A stretch of DNA of 64,000 bases from Spirochaetaceae bacterium 4572_59 (GCA_002084805.1 NBMC01000042.1:1-64000); one strand, 5' to 3'; positions 17,773 through 27,379 are shown, numbered from the stretch's first letter. Notes: generated by a model not told the origin, from the letters alone. Program-made: numbers and translations.

Positions 17773-18517
17773 AGTTCTTGTGGTAGATGACGAACAACCC
17801 GCCAGACAGCGATTGATTTCATTTATTTCTGCATATTCTGAATTCGAGGTTATTGCGGAGGCTGATAATGGTATTGATGCCGTACGTCTGGCCAATGAAC
17901 TGAAGCCGGATCTGTTATTTCTTGATATCCAAATGCCTAAAGGTGATGGTTTTGATGTGGTATCAGAACTAATACATGACCCCGTTATTGTTTTCGCTAC
18001 TGCCTATGATGAATATGCCATTGAGGCCTTTAATGTTCATGCTCTGGATTATCTTCTGAAACCATATAGTAAAGAACGATTCAGGCAGTCGGTAACAAAA
18101 TTGAAAAAGGTTTTAGTCGATCCAAAAGAGTATATAAGCAGAACTCAAGAAGCTGTCGGGAGTCTCAATCCGGAACATAAGTATTTAAAGCGGGTAAGTG
18201 TTAAGGATAAATTCGTTTATTCTATCATTCCGGTGCAAAAAATCGAAAAGATAACAACTTCCAATGGAATGATTTATCTTCATGTTAATGAAAAAAAATA
18301 TCAAACGGATACGACTTTGAATCAATTCGAAAGACGCTTGGATCCTCAGCATTTTATGCGTATTCATCGGTCGTCCATAGTTAATCTGGAAAAAATAATT
18401 CGCTTAATGCCTTGGGGACAAGGCCGTTTGGCAGTAGTTCTTGAAGATAATTCTTCCCTGCAGGTTAGTCGGGAACGGATGCAGGAGTTTAAGGAACGGG
18501 TAGGATTGAGACTCTGA
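17765..18517 (+). CDS. LytTR family response regulator
   Basis: A 250-residue regulator with a receiver domain (residues 1-115; acidic pocket D8, D9; phospho-acceptor D54 in LLFLDIQMP; Lys in DYLLKPYS) and a C-terminal LytTR DNA-binding domain (about 145-250; RIHRSSIVNLEKI). The start at 17765 has AAGGAAGGA upstream and overlaps the kinase stop by eight bases. LytTR regulators usually bind pairs of direct repeats. The likely target is the TRAP operon 6 kb upstream, but no site was proven. Confidence 0.9.
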   Translation: MVKVLVVDDEQPARQRLISFISAYSEFEVIAEADNGIDAVRLANELKPDLLFLDIQMPKGDGFDVVSELIHDPVIVFATAYDEYAIEAFNVHALDYLLKPYSKERFRQSVTKLKKVLVDPKEYISRTQEAVGSLNPEHKYLKRVSVKDKFVYSIIPVQKIEKITTSNGMIYLHVNEKKYQTDTTLNQFERRLDPQHFMRIHRSSIVNLEKIIRLMPWGQGRLAVVLEDNSSLQVSRERMQEFKERVGLRL

Positions 18518-18553
18518 TTTATTCAATCCTACTTAATGCCTCTTCAATCTTAA

Positions 18554-18597
18554 GGGAGCTGTTGAAATAGTTAATTTTCAAACAGCTCCCTCTTATA
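18554..18597. terminator. Terminator between LytTR regulator and feoB
   Basis: GGGAGCTGTT (18554-18563) and AACAGCTCCC (18581-18590) form a 10-bp stem that can extend with GAAA/TTTC after a one-base bulge. It lies between the convergent regulator and feoB genes and probably serves the plus strand (followed by TCTTAT), possibly both. Confidence 0.65.
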
Positions 18598-18600
18598 TTA

Positions 18601-20748
18601 TTAAGCAGTTAATTCATCTTTTGGAAGAGATTTTCCTATCATTGTAAAAATGGCAATTATCAATGCTGCCAAGCCAAGAGCAATCCCGATATAGATTGGG
18701 TCATGACCCTCAACAAGCTGGTAAAACAGGGTTGAAACAATCCAGGCGACAACAGTCAGATACAAGGCTTGAAGTAAACCAAAGCTGACGCTGATTTCTT
18801 TCATTGCAGCACTAACTGCTGCGACACAGGGCATATATAAAAGAATAAACAGCAAATACGCATAAGCCGCTGCTGGTGAAAAGTAGGATTTCAAAACTGA
18901 CAGACCAGCAGAAGAAGCAGAATCTATCCCGATATTTCCCAGTTGACTGTAAATCGCATTAAGTGTTCCCACAACCGATTCTTTAGCAAAAAATCCTGTA
19001 AAAAGCCCAACGGTTGCGGGCCAGTTATCATTTGAGATGCCAATAGATGAAAAAAGAGGCGTTGCAAATCGACCGGCTGCAGCAAGAATCGATTCAGTTA
19101 CATTATCAGGATTAAAACCATCTCCGAAACTCAGGGAAGAGAAAATAGACATAATGAAAACTGCTATTATTATTACCTGACCAGCTCTTCTTATGAAGTC
19201 AAGAACCCTTGCCCAGGTGTGAAGCAGTATATGTTTTGCTCTGGGAACGTGATAACGGGGAAGCTCCATAATCAGATGAGATGGTTCTCCTCGGAACATA
19301 GTTACTTTAACTAAAAAGCCGGAAAGAACGGCGACAAGGATTCCAACCATATAAAGAGAAAATACGATTAGACCTGTTTTTGTAGGAAAAAAAGCAGCAG
19401 CAAAAAGAGCATAGACCGGGAGTCTGGCACCGCAGGACATCATGGGAACCATAAAAATTGTGATCATCCTGTCCCGCTTGTTATCCAGGGTTCTTGTTGC
19501 CAAAATGGCAGGAACGGTACAGCCAAATCCAACAATCATAGGAACAAATGCCTTTCCAGGCAATCCGAGCAGGCCCATAAACTTATCCATCACAAAGGCT
19601 GCTCTGGCCATATACCCGGAGTCTTCCAGGAGAGACAGCATCAGAAACATAAAGGATACAAATGGAATAAATGAGATTACCATCTGTATACCAGCGCCAA
19701 TCCCGTCAGCAATAAAGAAGGACACAATCTCAGGAGCTCCGACGGCTGTCAGAAGAGAGCCTAATCCATCAACAAAGACGATTCCCGCAAGGGTATCGAA
19801 CCAGTCGACAAAATAATTTCCTATTTCGATGGTAACAAAAAACACGAGCATCATGACGGCAAAAAATATGGGAACCCCGAGTATCGGATGCATGACTACT
19901 GAATCCACAATATCACTTATGGGTTTCACTTTTTTAATTCGTTTTACAACTTCCCGATTAATTCCGTTTACCGCACCGTAGACATAATCAGCTATAACCA
20001 TATCAGCTGTTTCATTCAGGATCTGTTTGATATGTTTCAGCTCTGTTGTGATTTCATCTTTATTCAATATTTCTGCATCTGTTACAATTGATGTAATCCA
20101 CTGATCTTCTTCGATCAGACGGAGGGTCATCCATCTGGAATCAATACTGAGCTCACGAGCCTTGTTTTCGAGAGAAACCATCCACTTGTTTACAAGATTC
20201 TCTATTTCATTTGGGTATTTAAGTATTGTGGGTGATGTCGGGAGTTGGCTGGTGTTTACATCCAGAAAATCCTTCAGTCGTGGTACATCATTCTGATTTG
20301 TTGCGCTTACCCCGATTACAGGACATTTTAGATGTGCTGAAAGATGTTCAATATCGATCTGCAAGCCGTTACTTTCAGCAAGATCCATCATATTCAGGAC
20401 AACTACAACTGGTACTTTCATCTCAATCAGCTGAGCCGTAAGATACATATTTCTGGCTAAGTTTGAAGAATCGAGTATATTGACAACAAGATCTGCTTTT
20501 CTGCTGAGAACATAATCTCTGGATACTTTTTCATCCTCGGAACTGGGAGAAAGCGAATAAATTCCAGGAAGATCAACAATGTTATAGTTCTGTTCCTTAT
20601 ATTTATACTGCCCCTCTACTCGTTCTACTGTAACACCGGGCCAGTTTCCAATTTGCTGTTTTGCCCCTGTCAGAGCATTAAATAAAGAGCTTTTACCACA
20701 ATTCGGATTACCGGTAAATGCTAGAGTAATATTATTTTTGTTTGACAT
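18601..20748 (-). CDS. feoB: Ferrous iron transport protein B
   Basis: A 715-residue inner-membrane ferrous iron importer. The N-terminal G domain has G1 GNPNCGKSS (near 13-21), the PGVTVERVEG switch, G3 DLPG and G4 NMMD, followed by a helical GDI domain. The membrane part begins near residue 285 with two Gate motifs, including the MSCGARLPVY segment near 445 and PATVGLFTGFFAKESVVGTL near 575-595. The start at 20748 gives the usual MSNKNNITLAFTGNP opening. It overlaps the feoA end by 17 bases, so translation is probably coupled. A fragment of a second feoB lies at 4018-4072. Confidence 0.95.
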   Translation of the reverse strand: MSNKNNITLAFTGNPNCGKSSLFNALTGAKQQIGNWPGVTVERVEGQYKYKEQNYNIVDLPGIYSLSPSSEDEKVSRDYVLSRKADLVVNILDSSNLARNMYLTAQLIEMKVPVVVVLNMMDLAESNGLQIDIEHLSAHLKCPVIGVSATNQNDVPRLKDFLDVNTSQLPTSPTILKYPNEIENLVNKWMVSLENKARELSIDSRWMTLRLIEEDQWITSIVTDAEILNKDEITTELKHIKQILNETADMVIADYVYGAVNGINREVVKRIKKVKPISDIVDSVVMHPILGVPIFFAVMMLVFFVTIEIGNYFVDWFDTLAGIVFVDGLGSLLTAVGAPEIVSFFIADGIGAGIQMVISFIPFVSFMFLMLSLLEDSGYMARAAFVMDKFMGLLGLPGKAFVPMIVGFGCTVPAILATRTLDNKRDRMITIFMVPMMSCGARLPVYALFAAAFFPTKTGLIVFSLYMVGILVAVLSGFLVKVTMFRGEPSHLIMELPRYHVPRAKHILLHTWARVLDFIRRAGQVIIIAVFIMSIFSSLSFGDGFNPDNVTESILAAAGRFATPLFSSIGISNDNWPATVGLFTGFFAKESVVGTLNAIYSQLGNIGIDSASSAGLSVLKSYFSPAAAYAYLLFILLYMPCVAAVSAAMKEISVSFGLLQALYLTVVAWIVSTLFYQLVEGHDPIYIGIALGLAALIIAIFTMIGKSLPKDELTA

Positions 20749-20953
20749 TGATACGTTTTGCCATCCCTTGACCAATCATAATCTGAGATCCTTGGACATC
20801 CAGGACCATGGGACCCATTTTATTTGCACGGATAACCCGTACTTCGGATCCCGGAATCATTCCGAGGTTAACTAGTTTCTGTCTTAGATATTTTCCGCCA
20901 AGTATGGATTCTACAATCGCACATTTGCCAGGCTCTAACTCTGATAGACTCAT
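20732..20953 (-). CDS. feoA: Ferrous iron transport protein A
   Basis: A 73-residue SH3-like cytoplasmic partner of FeoB, of standard length, with the FeoA core GGKYLRQKLVNLGMIPGSEVRVI and the closing IMIGQGMAKRINV. It is the first gene of feoAB, with its stop inside feoB. No feoC was seen. A promoter and palindromic operator lie 60-100 bases upstream, consistent with iron-dependent repression. Confidence 0.93.
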   Translation of the reverse strand: MSLSELEPGKCAIVESILGGKYLRQKLVNLGMIPGSEVRVIRANKMGPMVLDVQGSQIMIGQGMAKRINVKQK

Positions 20954-21012
20954 TTTTCCACCATCCCCGTATTAAATATTATTAAATCAATAGAATTTAT
21001 AACTCTAAATAG

Positions 21013-21051
21013 AAATTAACAATAGAACGAAAATTAGTCAACCCTAACTAA
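21013..21051 (-). promoter_or_regulatory. feoAB promoter with overlapping 18-bp palindrome
   Basis: On the minus strand TTGACT (21041-21036), 17 bases and TAATTT (21018-21013) form a plausible promoter. The -35 is embedded in TTAGTCAACCCTAACTAA (21034-21051), an imperfect palindrome of form TTAGTCA-N4-TAACTAA that resembles DtxR/IdeR-type iron boxes. It also matches the architecture of the two tetR-region sites at 27361-27378 and 27991-28008. Confidence 0.5.
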
Positions 21052-21078
21052 TGGGTTAGGTCTTCTTTTTTTTTAGGT

Positions 21079-21990
21079 TTAATTTCCTTTTAGATAAGGA
21101 ATCCCTAGTTTGGATGGAACATTAAAATTCTTTCTAGTAAGAGTCAGTATGATCGTTAAAATATAAGGAAGGGCAATAAATAATTCATTGGGCAACTGTA
21201 TCTGTCCGGAGGACTGCATATATATTGCTACAGCCTCAGCAATTCCAAAAACTAGAGCTCCTACCATCGCACCCAGAGGATTCCAGTTCCCCAGAAAGCA
21301 TATAGCAAAGGCAATCCAGCCCCGTCCCCCTATAATAGTATTTGTAAACATCCCAAGGTATACAACGGAGTAAAAGGACCCCGCGATTGCTCCGAAAACA
21401 CCGGCAACGATTGTGACAGTAAAACGAATTCTCTCAACTTTCAGACCTGCCACATCAACAGCTTCAGGATTTTCTCCGGTAGACCTGATGATCAGGCCCA
21501 AGGATGTTCTGAATAGAATAAAAAATCCGAGGGGTGCTATCAGAAAGGCAATGTATGTTAATGGATTCTGATTAAATAAAACCTTACCGAGAACAGGGAT
21601 CTTATGCAAAAGAGGAATTGGAATTGCTTTCAGGGGTTCTATGGTTAGTGGAAGCAGGGGGATTCCGAATATTACCCGATGAAAGAATGCTACTAAACCG
21701 GCTATCAGAATATTCAAGGCTGTACCTGTTACTATCTGATGCTGTTTCAGGTAAATTGTAATATAGCCATATACCATAGCTGCAATGGCTCCGAGAGCTG
21801 CTGCCAGCAGGAATCCTGTGGCGTAGCTGTTTGTCAGGTATACACCGACAAAACCTCCCCAGGCACCCAATAAGAAGAGTCCCTCTATGGCAATAATCAT
21901 TATGCCGGCTTTTTCTGCAAAAACCTCCGCGGTTGCACCCAGAAGAAGGGGCGTACTCATTAGTATTGCTCTGCTTAGAATATTAATCAT
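21079..21990 (-). CDS. Nucleoside/simple-sugar ABC transporter permease (YufQ-like)
   Basis: A 303-residue membrane protein with about 9 helices, matching the BPD_transp_2 permeases of BMP-dependent nucleoside importers. Recognisable parts are GLFLLGAWGGFVG (near 35-48), VGALVFGIAEA near 240-250 and the cytoplasmic coupling segment RSTGENPEAVDVAGLKVERIR near residues 168-188. It overlaps the partner permease by four bases. Its function is doubtful because the ATPase gene of the operon is broken. Confidence 0.88.
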   Translation of the reverse strand: MINILSRAILMSTPLLLGATAEVFAEKAGIMIIAIEGLFLLGAWGGFVGVYLTNSYATGFLLAAALGAIAAMVYGYITIYLKQHQIVTGTALNILIAGLVAFFHRVIFGIPLLPLTIEPLKAIPIPLLHKIPVLGKVLFNQNPLTYIAFLIAPLGFFILFRTSLGLIIRSTGENPEAVDVAGLKVERIRFTVTIVAGVFGAIAGSFYSVVYLGMFTNTIIGGRGWIAFAICFLGNWNPLGAMVGALVFGIAEAVAIYMQSSGQIQLPNELFIALPYILTIILTLTRKNFNVPSKLGIPYLKGN

Positions 21991-23051
21991 AAGGATTTCC
22001 TGTTCATTAAACTGTGGATATTACGTCTTAATTCGATTTTACGTCTGAAATAGTATGAAAGAATTACAAATATCATGACGAATCCTTCCATCAACTCAAT
22101 AATGCTCGACGGGATTCCGGAAGTCTGTCCTAATATGGAGCCTCCCACCTTCAATGCTCCGAATAAAAGAGATCCGAAGATGATTCCAATGGGATTGGCA
22201 TTTGCCAGAATCGCTATGCCGATACCTTCTGCTCCAATGCTAGGATTGAATCCCTGCACCAGCATATGCTGAACCCCGTTTACTTCTGTAAAACCAGCCA
22301 ATCCGGCTAATCCTCCGCTGATAAAAAATGCCAGGATACTGACTCTTCCTGCACTTATCCCTGCGAAACGGGCGGCAACCGGATTCTGTCCGACCACTCT
22401 GACTCTATAACCGATTGTCGTTTTGTAAAGTAGAAACCAGCACAGTATTGCTATTATCACTGCCAGTATAAAACCGATATGTAGACGCGTTCCGTTTACT
22501 AAAACAGGCATAAATAATTTCTCCGCTATAGGATCTGATTGAGGATATTCTCTTTTGCTCTCAATTAGAACGGTTCGTAGCAAATAGTTCATGAACGCGA
22601 GGGCAATATAGACAGACATCATACTAACAAGGAAATCATTCGCCTTGAATCTGGCTTTAAAGTACCCGACCATTGCCCCCCATAGTCCTCCGGCAATAAA
22701 GGATGAGAGAAAAATAATAGGAAGAGCTATGAGGGAAGAAACTCTGTCACCGAACAGTTGGGATACGGCCAGTACTGTAACGGCTCCCATATAGAACTGG
22801 CCCTGGGCTCCAATATTGAAAAGGCTTGCTTTAAAAGTAAAAGCAAAGGCAAGGGCTGTAAAAATCAGGGGGGTCGCCTTTACAAAAATCTCTGCAAAGG
22901 TATATCCGTCCCGAAACAGAAAGGAAAACAATTTTCCGTAAGCAATCAGGGGGTTTTTATTCAGGAATAAAAGTAGTAATCCGCTTACAAACAAACCTGC
23001 AAAGACTGAAAGCAGAGTTGATAGAATAAGATCTTTTGCATTATGCTTCAT
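21987..23051 (-). CDS. Nucleoside/simple-sugar ABC transporter permease (YufP-like)
   Basis: A 354-residue membrane permease of the same family. It has an N-terminal helix (residues 8-30) and the NIGAQGQFYMGAV segment (near 75-90) conserved in these proteins. The coupling loop VVGQNPVAARFAGISAGR lies near residue 225, and EGIGIAILANANPIG near 285. It overlaps the 3' end of the ATPase gene by 11 bases and the next permease by four, forming one minus-strand operon with the BMP receptor. Confidence 0.88.
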   Translation of the reverse strand: MKHNAKDLILSTLLSVFAGLFVSGLLLLFLNKNPLIAYGKLFSFLFRDGYTFAEIFVKATPLIFTALAFAFTFKASLFNIGAQGQFYMGAVTVLAVSQLFGDRVSSLIALPIIFLSSFIAGGLWGAMVGYFKARFKANDFLVSMMSVYIALAFMNYLLRTVLIESKREYPQSDPIAEKLFMPVLVNGTRLHIGFILAVIIAILCWFLLYKTTIGYRVRVVGQNPVAARFAGISAGRVSILAFFISGGLAGLAGFTEVNGVQHMLVQGFNPSIGAEGIGIAILANANPIGIIFGSLLFGALKVGGSILGQTSGIPSSIIELMEGFVMIFVILSYYFRRKIELRRNIHSLMNRKSL

Positions 23052-24479
23052 TTGTCTGTTCCTTTGTGATTCCTGCCATTAACATTCCAATCTCCTCAGT
23101 TGTGGCATCCTTTTTTTCCATTATCTTTAATATTCTTCCATTGTACAAAACAGCTATCCTATCGGATAAAGCAAAAATTTCAGACAGTTCAGTTGATATC
23201 AGCAGAATGCTTTTCCCCTTATCCCTCTCGGCAAGTATGGTCCTGTGGACATATTCAATTGCTCCCAGATCAAGACCTCTTGTAGGCTGGTCGAATATGA
23301 CAAGCTTTTCTCCAATGGAGACTTCACGGCCTAATACGACTTTTTGCTGATTCCCTCCGGAGAGGCCTTTCATGGGGCTGTCAATTCCTGATGTCTTTAC
23401 AGAATAGTTTTCGACGATCTCCCTGGAGTAAGTATCAAGTTTATTATTATCTATGACGGTTTTCCGGGACCAGTTTTTATTATAACTGTTTTTGAGAAGC
23501 AGGTTTTCTCTGAGACTCATATCGAGTACCAGTCCGGCTGTATGCCTATCTGCATGAACATAACCAATACCGGATTCAATACATTCTCTGACCGTAAAGC
23601 TTTCGATCTGGATATCGTCCAGGAGGATCTTTCCGTTTATCTGCTCATGTAAGCCGCTGAGGGTTTCACCCAGTTCCTGCTGACCATTGCCACTGACCCC
23701 TGCTATTCCAAGGATTTCTCCTTTTTCAATATTAAAGGAAATACTATTTAAGGCTTTATGCCCCTGCTTGCTGAAAACAGTTAAGTCCTTTACTTCCAGC
23801 ATGGTTCCTTTGTACTTTCGCGCTGTCATTTCAATGGGAGCTATCTCTTTCCCGATCATTAATCTGGACAGTTCTTTCTCATTTGTATCTTCTTTCTTGA
23901 GGATTCCCGAAATCTGCCCATTACGCATAACAATAATGCGATCGGCAATGTGCATAACTTCTTGAAGTTTATGGCTGATAAAGACAACTGCATACCCTTT
24001 ATTTCTGAACTCTTTGACGAACTCCATAAGTTGCATGGACTCCTGAGGGGTCAGAACAGGGGAAGATCTTTTATATAGGATTGAGGATCGATGTCGAAAT
24101 TATATTTTTCGGTAAGAGCCTTTATCTTCTTATTGAGTTTGCTCGGATTCAGAATACCCTTTTCATTTCCTAATATGATATTTTCCAAAACGCTGTGTGC
24201 AGGAATCAAAGAAAAATGCTGCTGTATCATTCCAATTCCCCGTCTCATGGCATCCTGGGGAGAGTGAATACGGCAGGGGGTTCCATCAATAAGGATTTCC
24301 CCTTCTTCTGCATGATATAAGCCGTATAATACTTTCATTATTGTGCTTTTTCCAGCGCCATTTTCTCCCAGAAGGGCAAGAACTTCCCCCTTGTTAATAG
24401 AAAATGAAACATCTTGATTCGCAATAACGCGAGAAAAGTATTTACTGATATGTTTGAATTCAATAAAGGGTGCTTCCAT
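23041..24479 (-). pseudogene. Nucleoside ABC transporter ATP-binding protein broken by internal deletion (YufO-like)
   Basis: This should be one gene for a two-domain ATPase of about 500 residues. The first half (24479-24051) reads from start through Walker A GENGAGKST and the Q-loop to DLPLF and then a stop. The second frame resumes at LTPQES (near 24045) and runs through the complete second domain, including LSGGNQQKVVLGRE and FDQPTRGLD. Missing at the junction are the first domain's signature helix and Walker B strand, about 27 residues, and the frames differ by one position (an apparent deletion of about 82 bases). The start at 24479 follows GGAGG. The transporter is probably inactive unless an ATPase is borrowed. 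Confidence 0.85.
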
Positions 24480-24547
24480 TGGGAGAACCTCCGCGTGTAA
24501 ATTATATAATGACAAATTGATTTTTTACATTCAATTTTTGAGAACAA

Positions 24548-24582
24548 TGTCCCTCCACAATATACGCATCATGGAGGGGACA
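24548..24582 (-). terminator. Hairpin between BMP receptor gene and ATPase gene
   Basis: TGTCCCTCCA (24548-24557) pairs with TGGAGGGGACA (24572-24582) with one bulged G. It lies just after the binding-protein stop on the minus strand with no clear T-run, so mRNA stabilisation or attenuation is more likely than full termination. Confidence 0.6.
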
Positions 24583-24606
24583 AATTATTAGATTAATAAA
24601 GGATGA

Positions 24607-25626
24607 TTAATAGGATCCTGAGAACATGGATGCGAAATCTATATCGCCAGCAATGGCAGCAGCAGTCGCATCTTTAACAGCAGTTTTCATATCACTGGAT
24701 ACTGAGTCTGTGTAGTGAGGCATAAAGATTCCTTCCTTCAGGCCTGCCATATTAACTTTACCTTCAAGAGAACCTTCCAAGTACTGAGCAACGGCCCATT
24801 TGTAGAATGTGGCAAAATCAAAACCGACACTGGCTACAACAGTTTCCGGTGCAATATCATTCTGGTTGCTGGAAAAACCAATGAACTTGGCTCCTTTTTC
24901 CTTTGCGGCCTGAATGGCTCCCAGACCAACCTGGTTTGCATAGAAGAAGAGTACATCGGCACCATTATCAATCATGGTTTCTGCCATCTGTTTTCCAAGT
25001 GCTACATCACTCCAGGAGTTCGCATAGGCTCTGACAGGAGTCACTTCGATACCTCTATTCTCTTTGGCATAAGAAGCCGTGGTTGCTTCATAAACATCAA
25101 GCAGGTCTACCATGGCTTTATTGGGGAAACCACCAACAGTTGCAATGTTTCCATTCTCTGTTACAAAGGATGCCATAACACCGGCTATGAAACTGGCTTC
25201 ATATTCCTTGGGAAATATGGGGGATACATTCTCTGCATTGGAAATCATACCATTCACAACGCAAAAGGTTGTTTCTGGAAAAGAAGGAGCCACTTTATTG
25301 GCAGCGTCATCAAACTGTGTTCCTGCTGCCATGATAAGATCGTAACCTCTCTCGGCATAATTCCGGAAGGTTGATTCATAATCACTGGCCTGAACATTTT
25401 CAATATATTCCATATTTGTGCCGAGATCTTCATTACAAGCAACAAGGCCGCTGTAGTTTGTAGCATTCCAGCTCTGATCATTGATAGGTCCGGGCAGCAT
25501 CAAAACAATTTTATAAGCGGAAGCACCGTCTTTCTCATCAGAACTGGATTCCTGACTGCCACCGGCAAACAGGAACCCGGTAATAGACAGACACATAATC
25601 AGTAAAATAGAAATTTTTCTTTGCAT
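24607..25626 (-). CDS. BMP family (PnrA/TmpC-like) nucleoside-binding protein
   Basis: A 339-residue exported receptor of the basic-membrane-protein family, whose studied spirochaetal member (Treponema PnrA/TmpC) binds purine nucleosides. The start at 25626 follows AAAGGAG and yields a signal peptide ending GFLFAGG. Family segments: LMLPGPINDQSWN (near 35-48), AAGTQFDDAANKVAPSFPET (near 95-115) and VVNGMISNAENVSP, with GGFPNKAMVDLL near 165. It heads the operon receptor, hairpin, broken ATPase, two permeases. Confidence 0.9.
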   Translation of the reverse strand: MQRKISILLIMCLSITGFLFAGGSQESSSDEKDGASAYKIVLMLPGPINDQSWNATNYSGLVACNEDLGTNMEYIENVQASDYESTFRNYAERGYDLIMAAGTQFDDAANKVAPSFPETTFCVVNGMISNAENVSPIFPKEYEASFIAGVMASFVTENGNIATVGGFPNKAMVDLLDVYEATTASYAKENRGIEVTPVRAYANSWSDVALGKQMAETMIDNGADVLFFYANQVGLGAIQAAKEKGAKFIGFSSNQNDIAPETVVASVGFDFATFYKWAVAQYLEGSLEGKVNMAGLKEGIFMPHYTDSVSSDMKTAVKDATAAAIAGDIDFASMFSGSY

Positions 25627-25855
25627 AATCACTTTCTCCTTTAGAAATATACTTATAGTTTTAATTGAATAGGCAGAACTGTCAAATACATTCATGTAAT
25701 TTAAAATCTGTGCAGCTCTTAATAGGTCATATTTCTTTAATGGCGGGAATTGAGTGCTGTGGAAAGTGGGGCAGAATTTGAACTAGAGTTTATATAGGAG
25801 TAAATTAGAGGACGTTAATTGCAGATCCGCTAGCTAACTGTTATAATCCTGTTAA

Positions 25856-26422
25856 ATGAGAGTACTAAGGTATCTGGAAAAGCGGATGACTATAAATCAG
25901 ATCAATAATAATCTGAGACATGATGAGCATCTGGATTTCGCCGTTCGTAGCAATATAATTGATACTGCCTTTGTTTTATCTACCAACCGTAATGAGTCAA
26001 GTTCCAATCCAAACGTCCATATAGTCTGTGGTTCTGATGAATACAGGGGACAAAGAATCATTGAATACTCCCCATCCTGTATTCCGGCTTGTCCGAAAGA
26101 AACTCATGATCAAGAGTGCCTGAAAATGAGAGCGGATTCCTGTCTGGAAGATTCATTTCTGGAAGCAGCCGTAGCAGCTGCTGAATCTGTTCAAGGCAGC
26201 TTCTTTGATCATTACATTCTTGATATTGACTGTGATTATTTCAATACGGAAAAGAGCCTCTATCCAGAAAGTCTGGAAGCCTTTAAAAAGCTGATCAGAA
26301 ATGCTGAGCTCATAAGCATTGCACTTGAACCGGAATGCGTTAAGATCTGTCGGCATGAAGGATGCCAACTGACCAGTAGGGAAATTTCAGAAAGGCTACT
26401 TTCTATTATAGAAAGCATATAA
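25856..26422 (+). pseudogene. UPF0489-like protein, N-terminally truncated
   Basis: A 188-residue frame whose C-terminal half matches UPF0489 proteins: FFDHYILDIDCDYF (near 118-131), then ELISIALEPECV (near 152-163). Intact members are usually 250-300 residues, and their N-terminal half carries a His/Asp cluster similar to arginase-fold enzymes. Here the N-terminus is short and there is no ribosome site before either possible ATG (25856, 25886). It borders the region of decayed genes on its right, so I regard it as probably non-functional. Confidence 0.5.
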
Positions 26423-26665
26423 TTAAGTGCTGACTTTTACTTTTCCCGTTTTACGGGCAGAAATGAAAAAAGAGACAATAGTACAGACCAGAAGGACCAT
26501 GCAGTAGTATACATGAGATGCGACTGAAATGGGGGATATCTGGAATATCGAAGCCGCCAGAAGGAGCTGAGCACCCCAGGGAATCAGCCCCTGAGAGAAG
26601 CAGGATAATTGTTATCACTGCTGCGGGGAGGGCTATGGCGATGTTCACCCTGAGGAAAGATCTTA
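26423..26665 (-). pseudogene. NhaC-like Na+/H+ antiporter C-terminal remnant, frameshifted
   Basis: On the minus strand a membrane segment (VNIAIALPAAVITIILLLS, about 26650-26590) continues after a one-base frame change as GLIPWGAQLLLAASIFQIS and then HVYYCMVLLVCTIVSFFISARK, ending at 26423. This resembles the last helices of NhaC-family antiporters. All N-terminal sequence (about 350 residues) is missing, and the remnant abuts the LysR remnant on the opposite strand. Confidence 0.55.
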
Positions 26666-26666
26666 A

Positions 26667-27318
26667 ACTAAGCCACTCAGTGCAACGCAAAGAAGAAAGG
26701 AAACCGTTATCCAGAGAGCCCTTTTTACAAGGCTCCATAAAAAACTATTTCCTATTGTTGAAACGTTCATGTCTGAAATGGACCTCTACCTCAGGGACCT
26801 GACGCAGTCTAAAGAGTTTCCTTTTGGAGAACTGAAAATCGGAGCTCCTCCTGAATTCGGAAAAGCATATTTGTCCTCTATTATAGCCAATTATCAGAGA
26901 AAACATTATTCTGGTTTGTTCAAAGGATTATTATCACTCCCGCAGCAAGGGAGACTCTTCTCTATCCAATCTGGTACGGCAGGACTTTGTGGCCTTTAAA
27001 AATGATCTGCATATGACCCGGCGATGGTTTAATCATCACTTTTCCAAACCTGCTGTAAAAGTCCTCGCTGTTCTGACGGTGGATAATTTTAATTCTGTAT
27101 TCTCTGCTATTATGAATGATGCCGGTCTGGGGATAGTGGCCTCGCATCTTGTAAAAAAGGAGCTTCAGTCCGGAAATCTGATCCATATCAAAACTGATAA
27201 AGCTGATATTGTGAATACAATTTCTATGCTGCAGTTGAGGGATAAAGTCCCGACCCTGACAGAGACAGTGTTTGTCAAATTTCTGATAGAAGCTATTCAG
27301 GCAATGATCCAGTCTTGA
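26667..27318 (+). pseudogene. LysR family regulator remnant with deletions and frameshift
   Basis: Plus-strand translation shows LSATQ (start of the helix-turn-helix recognition region). It then runs directly into ALFTRLHKKLFPIVETFMSEMDLYLRDLT, missing most of the recognition helix. Next comes the start of the effector domain (GELKIGAPPEFGKAYLSSIIANYQ), a deletion plus frameshift near 26915-26985, and finally the C-terminal effector domain (VAFKNDLHMTRRWFNHHF...NDAGLGIVASHLVKKEL...) in another frame. No ATG or N-terminal helix remains. It was once divergent from the antiporter remnant, a common LysR/transporter pairing. Confidence 0.7.
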
Positions 27319-27333
27319 ACCGGAGTATGTAAC

Positions 27334-27379
27334 TTGACAGATATCATAGAGTGTAGTAAGTTAGTGATTGATAACTAAG
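27334..27379 (+). promoter_or_regulatory. tetR promoter and operator
   Basis: TTGACA (27334-27339), 17 bases and TAAGTT (27357-27362) form the promoter. The palindrome GTTAGTGATTGATAACTAAG (27360-27379) overlaps the -10 and the ribosome site. It matches the operator in front of the RND gene, so autorepression by the TetR protein is likely. Confidence 0.6.

Noticed and set aside
25627-25855. Possible purine riboswitch upstream of the nucleoside-binding protein gene
   Set aside because: I looked for the conserved purine-aptamer core in the leader on the minus strand and did not find it. A TATAATCC string near 25840 is on the other strand and lacks the paired helices.
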